From Thermothielavioides terrestris NRRL 8126 (taxonomy: Eukaryota; Ascomycota; Sordariomycetes; Sordariales; Chaetomiaceae): DNA of 64,000 bases. Shown piece by piece: positions 33,121 through 44,303 of the stretch; positions within the stretch are counted from its first letter, which is position 1; every line of letters begins with the position of its first letter. The stretch spans positions 9,300,001 through 9,364,000 of the forward strand of contig NC_016457.1 of the NCBI RefSeq assembly GCF_000226115.1, in the 5' to 3' direction. Below the pieces are notes generated by a model, which searched no databases, was not told where the DNA came from, and saw nothing but the letters and a program-made list of their open reading frames with translations. The translations under genes were made by a program, and so were the position numbers.

Positions 33121-34735
33121 AACCTTACATAGCCGCTCGCATGCAGCGATCTGACTCGCGCAGGCTCATGCGCCGCCAGTCCTCGCCAAACGTGCCGACC
33201 GACGAGGAAGGTGGTATTCGGATGATAACCGCCTCCGGCAGTACGTCCAGTTGCGAGCCGCGTCTCAATTACAGTACCTCCGTATAGTAAGAAAAGCACC
33301 AACAGCTTCAGACACACACTGCTCCAACGCCCAACGCTATGCACAAGCTATGCATGGATCGTATGTACCCTCCATGAGACACATCCATCTACGACCAACT
33401 TGGCCCCCAAATCTGCTAGGGATCTCCCGGCCAGGCTTGGAACTACCACTTAGTGGCGCCCCCTTGGCCTGGCTAAGTGCGGCTCCGCTTCGAGGTGCGT
33501 ATCGCCGACTGTTCGATGTGCGTCGCATTTACAATAGTACATTGCGTAGCTGGCCTGGGGAGATCCGGCTGCTGATCGGGCCTACTCGACTTGTTCCGTG
33601 GAAGATGCCCAATGGGATCCTTTGTTTATCACAGAATAGGCTTCCCTTCCGTAGCCCTCGGTACGGTGAACAGCAGATCTAACCTGCTCTAGATATATGT
33701 CGGGATCTATAGGCCTTCCTAAATCCCTGATGTAGGCCTAAGATTGTATGTCACAGCAGCACAACACCAGTTTGTTGCCCATACCCAATGGGATTTGGCC
33801 CCTGAACAGCCTATACCTCGGTAAGCGGGTGCTCAACATAGTCCTATCGTCCTATATATCTCGGATTGGGATGACAGCCTCTGGATGGGAACACTGGAGC
33901 CTGTTGTTCCTTGCGCTTTATTCGTTGTGTTTATCTACGGTGGGCAAACGCAACGGCTAAATATAAGTACGGGGCCCCAGGCCCATCATCCTCATTGTCG
34001 TTAAGGGAATCATGTACTGCTTTCTCTACGTTCCAGGACTGTTGAGTCAGTCCATTGACCTCCGTGTGCCCAGCGTATCAATGTCCTGTGGCACCTCTTT
34101 GCGCGTTCAGAAGCCGACGGGAGCTGGACTGGCATAACCTCCAGAGTGTTCTTGATCATCTGCTCAACTTCGATCGCTTCCATCGCCACTCGAGCAGGCC
34201 ACATCTTTATCGGAGTATCGTGCGACAGGTCAAAACAATATCAAAAGCCGGTATGCGAGCTGGTTCACATCTGAGCGGACTGAGGTTTGACAGTCCAAGT
34301 CCGACCCAAGCAACGCGGCTCGCGTTCCCCAAAAGGACAGAAAATGCGCCCTCGCTCGATCAGAGATAAGCTGAGATGGACGCGGTTATATCCGGACCGA
34401 AGGTGCCAGCGACGGACCACAGCAAGAAAAATGAATGCTAGACAGACAGCAGGATACGAAGCATGCATCTGCATATGGTTCGCGCCAAACGCTGTTATCT
34501 ACGTCACCTTTCGCGGCCCGCCTCGGGTGCAGCTGCAGGGCAGTTGTGGATGTAAACATGTGAGCATCACGGACGCCAGAAGCGCAAAACGCGCATGTGC
34601 CGGTTAGCAGTATATATTTACCATCATGGCCACGGAACCCTCCCGCTCTCGTCCCGGCAGGCACCGCGTTTTCCCTCGCTGTGCTCATAATTGCTCCCTC
34701 AGCTCAACTCAGAGGACCCTCAAACACATCGCAAC
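33121..34735. other. Intergenic, about 1.6 kb
   Basis: No coding frame with recognisable motifs. The end is the leader and promoter of the APH-type kinase gene. Confidence 0.55.
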
Positions 34736-36470
34736 ATGAGAGACCACGTGTGGACGGACGAGCGAAACCGCGAGCAGCGTCGGTGGGTCGAGAGCCTGGA
34801 CGAGGGCACAATCTGCAGCCTAGCCTCGTCCTTCCATGGCGGCGATCCATGCACAATCTTCCAGGATCGCCGACGCGGCTCGTTCAATGTCTGCTTCTTC
34901 GTCCAATTCACCCGCCCTCCCCACGACCGCTGGGTCGTCCGGCTCCCCATCGCCGGCGCCGTTCCCCAGCCCATGCTGGACGAAAAGCTGGAGATCGAGC
35001 TCGCCACAATGAGGTGAGATTCCAGGTTAATTCCCACTTCCCGTCCCGTCGCATGACGTGGCCCGCTACCCAATCCTCCGCTCCGATCCGTTCCGTGTCG
35101 TGGGCTAACCGGCGAGCGCCGCCGCCTAGATACGTCGCGGCCAAGACGACCATCCCGGTGCCGAAGGTGCACGCCTACGCGTTCTCGAACGAGAGCGCGG
35201 CGCTGGACGGCCACCCCTTCGTCATCATGGACTTCGTGGCGGGGCAGGACCTCAACCGCCTCGGGTTCGGCCGCGACGAGGTCTGGGGCGACCTCCTGGC
35301 GCCGGGGCAGCCGCAGACGCCGGCGACGAGGCGCGTCCACGAGCAGATCGCGGACGTGTACGTGCAGCTGCGGCGGCTCGAGTTCCCGCGGATCGGCGCG
35401 CTGGGCGTGCGCTCGCGGCGCGTGCCGCTGACGTCGTGCAGCCCGGACGAGATCGTCGTGTGCAACAGGCCGCTGTCGGTCGCCATGGCGGGCCAGGAGC
35501 GCAGCGGCTATGGCCCGCTGTTGGCCTTCCCGCCCCGGACGACCTTCTCCACCGCGAGCGCGTTCGTCAAGGCCCTGCTGTGGCTGGCCGACAACTACCT
35601 GGACAAGGCGCCCCACCTGGGCATGGACGTGAAGGAGCCCAAGGCCATCCTTTACGCGGCGCACCACTTCAAGTGGTACGTCCGGCAGGAGTGGCTCGAC
35701 CACTCGCGCAATTTGGGTCCGTTCGTCTTGGGTAAGTTGAAGGCAGGCGCATTCTGCACGCCTCCGAGCCAAAGCGGACCGGCTAGGCTAACGTGGCTGC
35801 TCTGGCACATGTTACAGCACATGGCGATATAGATCAGGTGTTGGGCAACACGCTGTTCGACGACGACTACAACCTTGTCGGCGTGGTCGACTGGGAATGG
35901 AGCTGGGTTGTTCCGGCGCAGTTCTTGGTTCCCCCCAGCTGGCTTGCGGGCGACTCGCCAGGCAACTTGCTGTACGCGCAGGATGCCTTCAACGAGCAGT
36001 GCCGCAGGCTCCTTCAGGCCGTCAGGGAGCGTGAGCGGAAGCGGGGGCCTGCCGCCGCTATTGACGAACGAATGGGCTTCTCATTTGTCGTGGTATGTCC
36101 TTTCTCCCTCGGCTCACGTCCGCTCGCCGGCCTGCGCCACCACAGCTAACAAGAGCCCGCACGCAGGTGCCACTCGGCCATCACCCTCGCGCTGAAGTTC
36201 CCCCGTCTCACCTATTACGTGTACTGGGACTACGTTTTCAAGGCCAAGTCACCCAGGTGGAGGTCTGCGACCGAGAAGGACGTCGGACAGCGACAGTCAA
36301 CCGATTTTGGTTCGCGAATCGCGGCATTCATGGCGGGCTCTCAGAAGCGATGGGACTTTCTGGCGAGAAAGATCCGCGAGCAGGTCGAGTTTTTCGAGGC
36401 CGAGAGAGTGCGCACGAAGCAGAGCGATCCGCGGCAGATTACGGACCGCCCTCATTTTTGTTTAGAGTAG
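34736..36470 (+). CDS. APH-type (aminoglycoside phosphotransferase fold) kinase
   Basis: Small-molecule or protein kinase-like fold common in fungi; substrate unknown. Exons: 34736-35013, 35130-35731, 35818-36092, and a last exon ending at 36470 whose start (about 36160-36200) I could not fix because the obvious donor and acceptor differ in phase. Motifs: RRGSFNVCFFVQF and WVVRLP (nucleotide-binding lobe), TTIPVPKVHAYAF, HPFVIMDFVAGQDL (hinge), the catalytic loop HGDIDQVLGN in exon 3 and GVVDWEWSWVVPAQFLVPP (metal Asp). The C-terminus (LTYYVYWDYVFKAK) is helical. An in-frame ATG at 34691 is an alternative start. It forms a tandem pair with the APH-type gene at 36871. Confidence 0.85.
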
Positions 36471-36834
36471 CTGCGTTGCGTCGAGTATGCTGTGGATGGA
36501 GCTTGTGAGGTCTTGTAGGTTGGGCAGTGAGTCAATGCAAATGCCGAGGCAGCTTTGTTCGAGTCCAGGATCCAAAAAGCTCAAACCAGGGAAAAGCATC
36601 TCATGGGCATGGGGACAGGCAAAGGCACGGGAGCAAGTAAGCGCAAAGCCCTAACCCTTGAGCCCCACAGTGTTGATTCCTCGAAGCCCACTGGTGCTGA
36701 CCAAGTTCCACCTGTTCTGGGTGGCCTGTGCCGCATCGTTCAAGCCTCTTGCTCCTCATGTCTTCCCTCAACGCCGATCGAATCAAACTTGCTGTCCCCA
36801 TCTCCCACTTGAATGCAACCCACACGGCTGAGAA
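36471..36834. other. Intergenic, about 360 bp, between tandem APH genes
   Basis: Holds the promoter of the HTH-APH fusion gene. Nothing distinctive before the 18-bp repeats that begin at 36835. Confidence 0.55.
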
Positions 36835-36870
36835 ATGGAAACGACCTAAGGGATGGAAACGATTTAAGGG
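36835..36870 (+). promoter_or_regulatory. Two minimal uORFs made by 18-bp repeats of the start region
   Basis: ATGGAAACGACCTAAGGG (36835-36852) and ATGGAAACGATTTAAGGG (36853-36870) precede the main start ATGGAAACGACGTCA (36871). The first two encode METT-stop and METI-stop, in the main frame, with a purine at -3 and G at +4 like the true start. They should capture scanning ribosomes and lower or condition translation of the kinase. Confidence 0.7.
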
Positions 36871-38001
36871 ATGGAAACGACGTCAAGCAACCCAACGTCC
36901 GCCTTGCACAGACTGCAGTTGTCGCCCGAGCAGGAGTGCGAGGTCGCGGATTGGGTGACCAAAGAAATTTCCGGCGGCACCGTGGTCCGAAAAGAGCTGA
37001 TCTCGTGGTTTGCCCAGCGCGTCATCCAACGCGACGGCTGCTGCGACGCGCTTCCCGCGGATTTTGTTGACGTCTTCCTCGGCCGCCACCCTGACCTGGC
37101 GAAGAGCCTGGTCGTGCCCCCCCGGCCCGTTCCGGAGAGCTCCGCAAAGCGGTCCAAAGCCGGGCGGCTGGGTGCCCTCGAGCGCATGAAAGAGATGCAG
37201 CGGCAGGAGCGCACCCGCGCGCTGTTTGGGAATTCTCCTCCCCCTCCGCGGCAGCCGGCTCCCTACCCCGAAGGTGAGATCCTGTATCATTGCGACAGCC
37301 GCTATGTGGTCCGTCATGGCGAGACCGTCACCAAGTACACGACGTACGATCACGGCATGGGCGCCAATGAACACCCTAACGAGGCCCTGGCCCTGCGCTT
37401 TGTCAAGGCCAATACCACGATTCCCGTGCCCGAGGTGATCAGCAGCGACTGGGACCGCCTTACCATGGAGTACATCGAAGGACAAACACTGCAGCAGGCA
37501 TGGCCCGTCCTGTCGGCCGAGCAACGATCAAGCATCCTGGAGGAGCTCCGCGGCTACATCGCGCAACTGCGGGGCCTCAGCGGCGGGCCCATCGGCCGGC
37601 TTGACGGCCAGGGAGCTGTTCTCCCAACCATCATGCCGCGCTCGGGTGGCCCTTTCAACACGGTCGCCGAACTCCATCACTGGCTTGTGCGGCCGCATAG
37701 GCGGTTAGAGTCTCAGTCCATGTACTTCCACCAAATCACAGCCCAGCTCGGTGCGGACTACCCGGTCGTCTTCACGCATGGTGACCTTGCTGCACGCAAC
37801 ATACTCGTGCGAGACGGGCGGATCGTCGCCATCCTGGACTGGGAGTTCTCCGGATGGTACCCGGAGTATTGGGATTACGTGTTTGCGCTTCGCGGGATGG
37901 ACAAGATCGATTGGGACACACTGGGCAGCCAGGTCCCTTCGCTCTTTGCTAAGCGCTACGATCTCGAATACATCCTTGTACAATTCATCCTCACCCTTTG
38001 A
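36871..38001 (+). CDS. CENP-B/transposase-type HTH fused to an APH-type kinase
   Basis: Single exon, 376 aa. Residues 17-76 match the CENP-B/Tc5-type DNA-binding domain found in pogo/Fot transposases: LSPEQECEVADWVTKEI, ELISWFAQRVIQRDG and FVDVFLGRHPDLAKSL. A basic Pro-rich linker follows (SSAKRSKAGRLGALERMKEM). From about residue 130 comes a complete APH kinase: YHCDSRYVVRHGETVTKYT, NTTIPVPEVISSDWDRLTMEYIEG, catalytic HGDLAARNILV (His about 303), metal Asp in AILDWEFSGWYPEYWDYVF. No frameshift or stop between the parts. Likely a captured transposase domain giving a kinase DNA- or transposon-related targeting; that role is inference. It is convergent with the gene at 38067. Confidence 0.85.
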   Translation: METTSSNPTSALHRLQLSPEQECEVADWVTKEISGGTVVRKELISWFAQRVIQRDGCCDALPADFVDVFLGRHPDLAKSLVVPPRPVPESSAKRSKAGRLGALERMKEMQRQERTRALFGNSPPPPRQPAPYPEGEILYHCDSRYVVRHGETVTKYTTYDHGMGANEHPNEALALRFVKANTTIPVPEVISSDWDRLTMEYIEGQTLQQAWPVLSAEQRSSILEELRGYIAQLRGLSGGPIGRLDGQGAVLPTIMPRSGGPFNTVAELHHWLVRPHRRLESQSMYFHQITAQLGADYPVVFTHGDLAARNILVRDGRIVAILDWEFSGWYPEYWDYVFALRGMDKIDWDTLGSQVPSLFAKRYDLEYILVQFILTL

Positions 38002-38066
38002 CCGGCGCGGAATCGAGCAAGGGAAGAAAGAATCAAAGGAGAGCAGAACCAGCAGCTCGCAAGCTC

Positions 38067-38624
38067 TCAACCGAGCGTTCCGTCAAGGAGCTTGTCCAGC
38101 ATCTCGTCCGTGACAGAATCGTACCACTCCTGCGTCTGGAACCCCCGATTCACCAGCTCCTGCATGCCCTCGTACAGGAAGGTCTGGCAGTTCCAATCGC
38201 TCGGCCGCTCCCCCACCGGCGTGGCCGCGAGGATGTCCACCGGCACCATCTCCTGACCGCGGGCCACCTTCACGGCCCCGGCGTGGACATGGTTGAGGTA
38301 CGTTCGCGACTCGTACCATTTAACCTCTCTGTGCATTCGGTCGAGGACCCATCTGCGTTCCTCTTCCTTGTACTGCGTGTGGACGGTCTCGTGGAAGTCC
38401 GGGAGATCCGGAGAGGTGAAGTAGGCGAGGACGTGGCGCTTGTCCCATGTGTCGTAGGGGTGCCCTCGGAATATGTAGATCACCATGATGAGGGTGATGA
38501 CGCCGCTGCTGCTCGCCTGGCCGGCTGTCTCGTCCACCTTGCCGCCGTTTCCTCCCGATTCGTGGCTCGAGCCTTGTACTTCAGCCTGGCTGGCGAACGC
38601 GGTAGACACGATGCTGGAGACCAT
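38067..38624 (-). CDS. Unknown protein, about 185 aa
   Basis: Not recognised. The start at 38624 (MVSSIVSTAFASQAEVQGS) is the first ATG giving a compact protein; an in-frame ATG at 38783 would add a low-complexity tail. The N-terminus is Ser/Gly-rich, followed by a beta-like segment GVITLIMVIYIFRGHPYDTW, then a charged domain rich in His, Trp and Glu (HETVHTQYKEEERRWVLDRM, WNCQTFLYEGMQELVNRGF) ending LDKLLDGTLG. Even composition and full-length openness argue that it is real. No signal peptide or membrane helix is certain. Confidence 0.65.
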   Translation of the reverse strand: MVSSIVSTAFASQAEVQGSSHESGGNGGKVDETAGQASSSGVITLIMVIYIFRGHPYDTWDKRHVLAYFTSPDLPDFHETVHTQYKEEERRWVLDRMHREVKWYESRTYLNHVHAGAVKVARGQEMVPVDILAATPVGERPSDWNCQTFLYEGMQELVNRGFQTQEWYDSVTDEMLDKLLDGTLG

Positions 38625-40250
38625 TGTGGGGGATTGCGAAGTGCATGGACGGGGCGAGGCGTGATGAATGAAGCGTCTTTGGAGCAGAGATCGCGGCCCA
38701 CGAGTCCGTTCTGAGGATGAGATTGAGACATGGAACGCTGTCAAGTCGCGTGGAAGGTTTGACCACTGTGCTTTGCAAGCCACTCAACGACCCCACCATG
38801 CTCTGAGGATGGCAAAGTGGACCCGCTGATCCACCAGAGTCCTGCAGTCGACCAACTACGGGAACTACTGTGCAGTAGCTTGTCGGAAGTTTCTGCGTCT
38901 CTCTCAACGGAGACTGGTTTCTGATTCGGGACTTTTTACACCAGGTTTTGGAGCCCAACATCGCCCAACTCTGCCACTTCAATCAGCCAATCCAATTCGA
39001 CAACGGCCACTTTTGAACACATTGTCAATGCTCCTGAGGATCTTGATGTTTTGCGACGCTTCGCAGTATAGGTTCTGGTGCGAGTCCGCCCGTCTTCTTC
39101 CACGGTCCAGCCTGCGACTTACAGAGACCAGAGACCAGTTTGGATTGAGGTGGGAAAACGAAAGCAGCTCCCGGAAGTTGGGGGGCACCCGGGTGGGCAC
39201 AGACAGGAAGTGCGTCCCAGGGAACACGGACTGCGAAGCCACTGCGGGCCAAGAACAGATTGAGCATGATTGATCAACTGAAGCTGACAGAGAAAACAGG
39301 TGGAAGATTGCCAAGTAGGCACATGGCCAAAGATAATTCCCTATCTGGCCAACTGTCAAGGATGGCTCTGCCTGAGCCAACAGCCAAGCCAAGGCATCAC
39401 AGCGTTTCGAGATGGGCCGGGAAGTGCTGTACTGTGTTGTCGCGCGGCAAGGAACTAGAGGAACGGATTTAAGTGCTTTAGTTCCGGGGAAATGACGAAA
39501 AGAGTGAAAAGGAGCGCAGGAGTATAATGCAAATGGAGCCTCTTATCCCGCGCCCCTTGCGTGGTGCATAGCTTCAAGTCTCTCGTTTCAAGTCAGATGA
39601 CGAAAACAACACACAGACTGGATTCACCAATAGTCCTGGAGTTCAGACACAGATGCGGACTGACGCCAGGCTGGCCCGTCATCTGCGTTCCTGCCTTGGT
39701 CCGCCGTAGCATCCATTCAGCCGTCGTATCCCATGCCCGGCTGGCTCGGCACGCAGAGCCCGGCAAGTCGCCACCATCCATCCAAAGCGCCAGACAATCT
39801 CGAAGACGGCGTCATCGGGGTGGGCTGCCTAATATATGCCAGTATGGTCTCTTGACTGCCGGGTTTTACCCCATACCCCAGAAAGGCACCACGCCCCCCG
39901 CATGACCAATGCCGTGCCTCGCGGGTTATTGCTCGCTTATTAAATAAACTTGCCGATAGAACATTCGAAGCTCACTGGCCTTGGAATCAGCGTAACATCA
40001 AGTTCTCAATTTATCTCGGCGCCCACGTTTCGGTACTTGGTTGCCGAGCCAGCAGACCAGCTGCCCTGGGTTGTGAAAAAGCATAAGTCTCCGTCGCCGC
40101 CGAAATGGGGACTTGGCGCTGTGGAAGCGACCATATCTCTCTCTTGTGTCGTCTGGACCCTAACCAATCCTGCTGTTGTTGTTATCGTTGTTTGTCACTC
40201 TCCCCAAATAGCAACCCATCATCAAACTCGTTGCACATCGACTTCAAACG
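38625..40250. other. Intergenic, about 1.6 kb
   Basis: No convincing gene. The right end is the promoter and leader of the DUF1996 gene. Confidence 0.55.
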
Positions 40251-41335
40251 ATGCAGTGGACCGCAGCACTGCTGGCGGCCGCGGCCCTGGCGCCCGGCGT
40301 CAACTCGGCAGCCACTCTGCGCTTCTCGTGCGCTCAGCTCGTCGTTGACCGGCTAGATCCGTGAGTAGACACAACCATGGTGCGGCGTGGCCGGCGCCGA
40401 CATGTGCTTACGCCTTCCGGCTCTCCGACAGTCTCGTCAACCCCGGCATGATACCCTCGCCCCATCTGCACCAGGTCGTCGGCGGAAACGCTTTCAACGT
40501 GACTATGGACCATGAGCTGCACGACCAGGCTACGACGGCGACGTGCACCAGCTGCATGCCGACCGAGGACTTCTCCAACTACTGGACCGCCGTGCTCTTC
40601 TTCCGGGCCCGCAACGGCACCTACAAGCGCGTCAACACCATGGGCAACGGGCTCGGCTACACGGCCTCCAACGGCGGGCAGACGGTCTACTACCTGTCGA
40701 GCGGCAAGGTGACGGCCTTCCGTCCGGGCTTCCGCATGACGGTGGGCAACCCGGCGTTCCGGACGGAGGCGCAGGCGAGGCAGAACCCGTCGCTGCAGTT
40801 CACCTGCCTGGACAGCCCCATGACGCGCACGGGGTACCGCTACGACTTCCCGACGACGCCGTGCAAGGCCGGCATCATGGTGACGGTGCGCTTCCCGACC
40901 TGCTGGGACGGCAAGAACGTGGACAGCCCGGACCACCAGTCGCACGTGGCGTACCCGAACGGCAACAGCTGCCCGGCGTCGCACCCGGTGGCGATCCCGC
41001 AGGTGTTCTACGAGACCTACTGGGACACGCGCCCGTTCAACGACCAGTCGCTCTGGCCCGAGGACGGCTCGCAGCCGTTCGTCTGGTCCTTCGGCGACCC
41101 CACCGGCTACGGCAACCACGGCGACTACATGTTCGGCTGGAAGGGCGACGCCCTCCAGCGCGCCATGGACGCCAACTGCCAGAGCGACCTCTTCAGCGAC
41201 AACGTCAACTGCCCCACCCTCAAGCTGCAGTCCATCCCCGACACCAACAAGTGCACCCTGCCCCGCCGCGTCCACGAGGACATCGACGGCTGGCTGAAGG
41301 AGCTGCCGGGCGCGTCCATGCAGAACATGTCGTGA
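40251..41335 (+). CDS. DUF1996-family secreted protein
   Basis: 337 aa, two exons with one intron 40361-40431 (GTGAGT...GACAG; RLDP|LVNPG). Signal peptide MQWTAALLAAAALAPGVNSA, then the N-terminal SAATLRFSCAQLVVDRLDP typical of this family. The body shows TCTSCMPTEDFSNYWTAVLFF, PCKAGIMVTVRFPTCWDGKN, the conserved DSPDHQSHVAYP and a Cys-rich pattern. No C-terminal membrane anchor or WSC domain. Extracellular; the biochemical function of DUF1996 is not established as far as I know. Confidence 0.93.
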
Positions 41336-41866
41336 GGGGGGTGTTGAAGGGGTGGTGGTTGAAGGTGTCGTTAGGGGTTCGGGGGACGACTTTCGGCTAG
41401 ATGTTCATTTCTCGGGGTGCTACCAACTTTTGTATTGAAATCCGTAGTCGAAGCATGAGCATTCAAGTTAACAAGTCCTTGGGTCCTTGAATGCCCGCTT
41501 ACCTACCGGATGGAAAACAGCCAACATATGCGTACTTTCCGCACTAGCTTCGCCTCCTTTCTAGCGCCGTCGGATTGCCACACCACTAAGAAGCACGCTC
41601 AAAGCGGCCGAATGGCCTGCTTGATAGTCGTCGGGAGGGCGGGCTAGGCTTGGCCAACAACCCAATAAATATTGTTGCCTTGTTAGGATCAGCCAAGGCC
41701 ATTCGTGGCCAGCATAACCCAGTGCTTCCGTTATCAGATACTAAAACTGTATTCAAAGAGTCACACTTCCAAAGTATATACCGACGTCTGCGCCGCTTTT
41801 GTGACGTAAGACCAATATAAACTCCCGAAAACAAACGCCCAAGCTTCATACACACGAAAGCACCCC
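41336..41866. other. Intergenic, about 530 bp, convergent
   Basis: 3' flanks of the DUF1996 and glycosyltransferase genes. Nothing else seen. Confidence 0.6.
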
Positions 41867-43451
41867 TCACCCCGGGACCTTCGACCAGTCCCTGCAAAGC
41901 CCAAACACTGTGCGGCAGAACTTGCCCAGCTCGACCTTCAAGTCGAAACGACGCCATGACCCTTGGGCGCTGTGAGCGAGACGCGCATCGGGGTCCCCAA
42001 TAGGCTTCGAGCCCATGTTGCCATATTTGCCTCTCCCAGGGCTGCGAGTGCAATGCGAGTCAGCGAGGACGTTCCGGGCGAAGAGGGGACAAGACAGTCT
42101 CGGGCAACAAAAAAAAGAAGAAAAAAAAATGGCACACCTGAATGCAGTAATAGGAAGCACCAGGACGTCGGAGACGAGCTTCGCCCTCCCGCCGTCCGTC
42201 AGGCCCGTGACGGCCTCCCAGCGAAAGTCAAGCTCGTCTTTCAGCCAGGACATGGTCGACAGCGTGATGGCGGCGGGGCCGGTCAGGGTGAGCGGGTCGA
42301 GGCGCGACATCTGGGCGCGCAAGGCCGCCGGATAGTTGGCGGGGGACTGCCGCTGCACCTTCTCCTTGACGGCGCGGACCTGGGCGGTGAGGTCGTCCAT
42401 GAAGCGCGACAGCACCGGGTGCTTCGGGGCCGAGGCCAGGGCCCACTGGGTCAGCTGGACGGGGTACTCGTAGCCCATGCGCCAGTACGAGTCCGAGGCC
42501 GGGTCGGTGTCGGCCTCGAGGCCCAGCACGAGGTTGACGGGGCGGTCCTGCTGGGGATCGGCGTCCGGGTGTGCCTTGGACGGCAGGGGGTAGCCGTACG
42601 TCTTGCCGGTTTGGTCGTCGGTCCATTGGGCGATGTCGGATGGGCGAATCCACGTCGACGGCGGCTGGAGAGGCACGGTATCCATATCGCCGTACTGTCA
42701 CGGGGTGAGTCTTGGGTTTCATCTACGGGAGAGGGGCAAATATGATAAATGGCACTTACTATGCCACCAAACAACTTGCACACCAGGATTCGGAAAATAT
42801 CGGTCTGCTCAACGGGGGAGAACAGAGAGAGCGACTGATTGTAGAAGTCGGGCTCGTACTCGCGGAACAGGGCCGCAAGTCCGTCGTTGTCCCAGAGGAA
42901 GTAGGCCATGGGACCGTGCTGCGACGAGGTCGCGTAGGCAAGCCACTGCTCAACATAAGAGACCACGTCGAGATTCAGGGTGTCCAGCTTCGCCCTGATC
43001 CACGTCTGGTGCACCAGCAGCGGCACGTTGGAAAAGCGGATTTGCTTTGCCGGATCGGCCATGGCGACGCGAGAAGCCAGCCGCACGGCGTCTAGGATGT
43101 TGCTCGGCGGGTCCTCATCATCGCCGATCCATTCAGGCGGAATGTACCAAGCTGCACTCCGTTCAATTGTCGCATCGGGCGTTGTCAGCGATCTCAACTT
43201 AAAATTCGCTCTGAGCAGCTGGTCTCGTGCTCAGACAAGAGGCCCCACTCACCACCTTGCTTCCCGTGGAATGTCTGGATGTGCCGCCATGCCAGCGGGA
43301 ATCGGCGCTCGAATTCTTTGTCTCCGAGCGTCGACGGTTCTCTGAAATGCACAGAGGCAAATAATGTCCACGAGACGATGAGGAAAAGTCCCGCAGCGGC
43401 GAAGAAGGCCGGGGAGCGCAAGCTCAAGCCCCTGAAGGTTGGGCGACGCAT
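41867..43451 (-). CDS. OCH1-like (GT32) glycosyltransferase, type II membrane protein
   Basis: Golgi mannosyltransferase-type enzyme. Start at 43451 (MRRPTFRGLSLRSPAFF) gives a short cytosolic tail and one membrane anchor (AFFAAAGLFLIVSWTLFASV); an in-frame ATG at 43583 would lengthen the tail. Exons 43451-43253, 43151-42760, 42694-42138, 42041-41867 give 440 aa. Motifs: NVPLLVHQTWIRAKLD, MAYFLWDNDGLAALFREYEP, QTDIFRILVCKLFGGIYGDMD with the DxD metal site (YGDMDT spans the second splice), NLVLGLEADTD, SWLKDELDFRWEAVTGL. The last exon restores the C-terminus SPGRGKYGNMGSKP, HSAQGSWRRFDLKVELGKFC. Acceptor sugar unknown. Confidence 0.92.
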
Positions 43452-44303
43452 TTCGGCGGGCAGCGGCTGCGGCAGCAGCGAAGCAACCTCGCCCCTCGGC
43501 GCGCCGTCGCGAGCGGCACGTCGAGCGATCCCAGGATCCCAATTCGACTGCGCTGGGCTTGCGATCAGACAACAAGACGACAAGGAAGCGCAATGGACCG
43601 GTAAACTCCAATGGACCGTCGAGCGAACCCCCCAGGGGCAAAAATGGATCTACGGACAGAAGAAGCGGATCTGGGGCAGTAGTGGCGCAGGCACGCGACG
43701 TTGGCACTAAAACGCAAGCTCCCGAAACGGCCAGTTACACTTGACTTCCCAAAAGTTGGGCACTCCGTCAGGGGCTTTGCAGTCTCAGCTGCTCAGCCAC
43801 GGCAGCCCAGCCAATCAGCGTGCCGAGTGGAAGCGAGGAAGAATCCGCAGCCCCACAATACCAACGCAAGTCCGCATACACCCCACAAGATAGAAGCACG
43901 GGCCATAACTGCGGGATCTCCTTTTTGTTTGCCTCCCGATGTTCATGTTTGGAAAGCAGCACGAGCCCCCGAGCCACAACAGATTTTTTCTCTTTCAGGT
44001 GGAACTACTGCAAGTGATTGCAGCTGTAATGTAGTGCTGGCGACAATCGAGAGCCCCGCCATAACATGCGCATTAGCAGCAGGTACACCATACACTTGCG
44101 GTGGTCCAGATGCCGGATTGGCCCCCAATAGCGAAATTTCAGATAGTACGCAATAAACCAAAGGAAAATGACCCTGCGATGACGTAGGTAAGTAGCTGAT
44201 GATTTTTGAACAACAACACAGTATTCCATACAGTGCCATTCTCATCATGTGCCAACTGCATGTCTTCCTGTCTAAACCTCAACAAAAACAAAAAACCACA
44301 ATC
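43452..44303. other. Intergenic, about 850 bp, divergent
   Basis: Between the glycosyltransferase (minus) and a small gene (plus). Open frames here are short shadows; no motif recognised. Confidence 0.5.
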
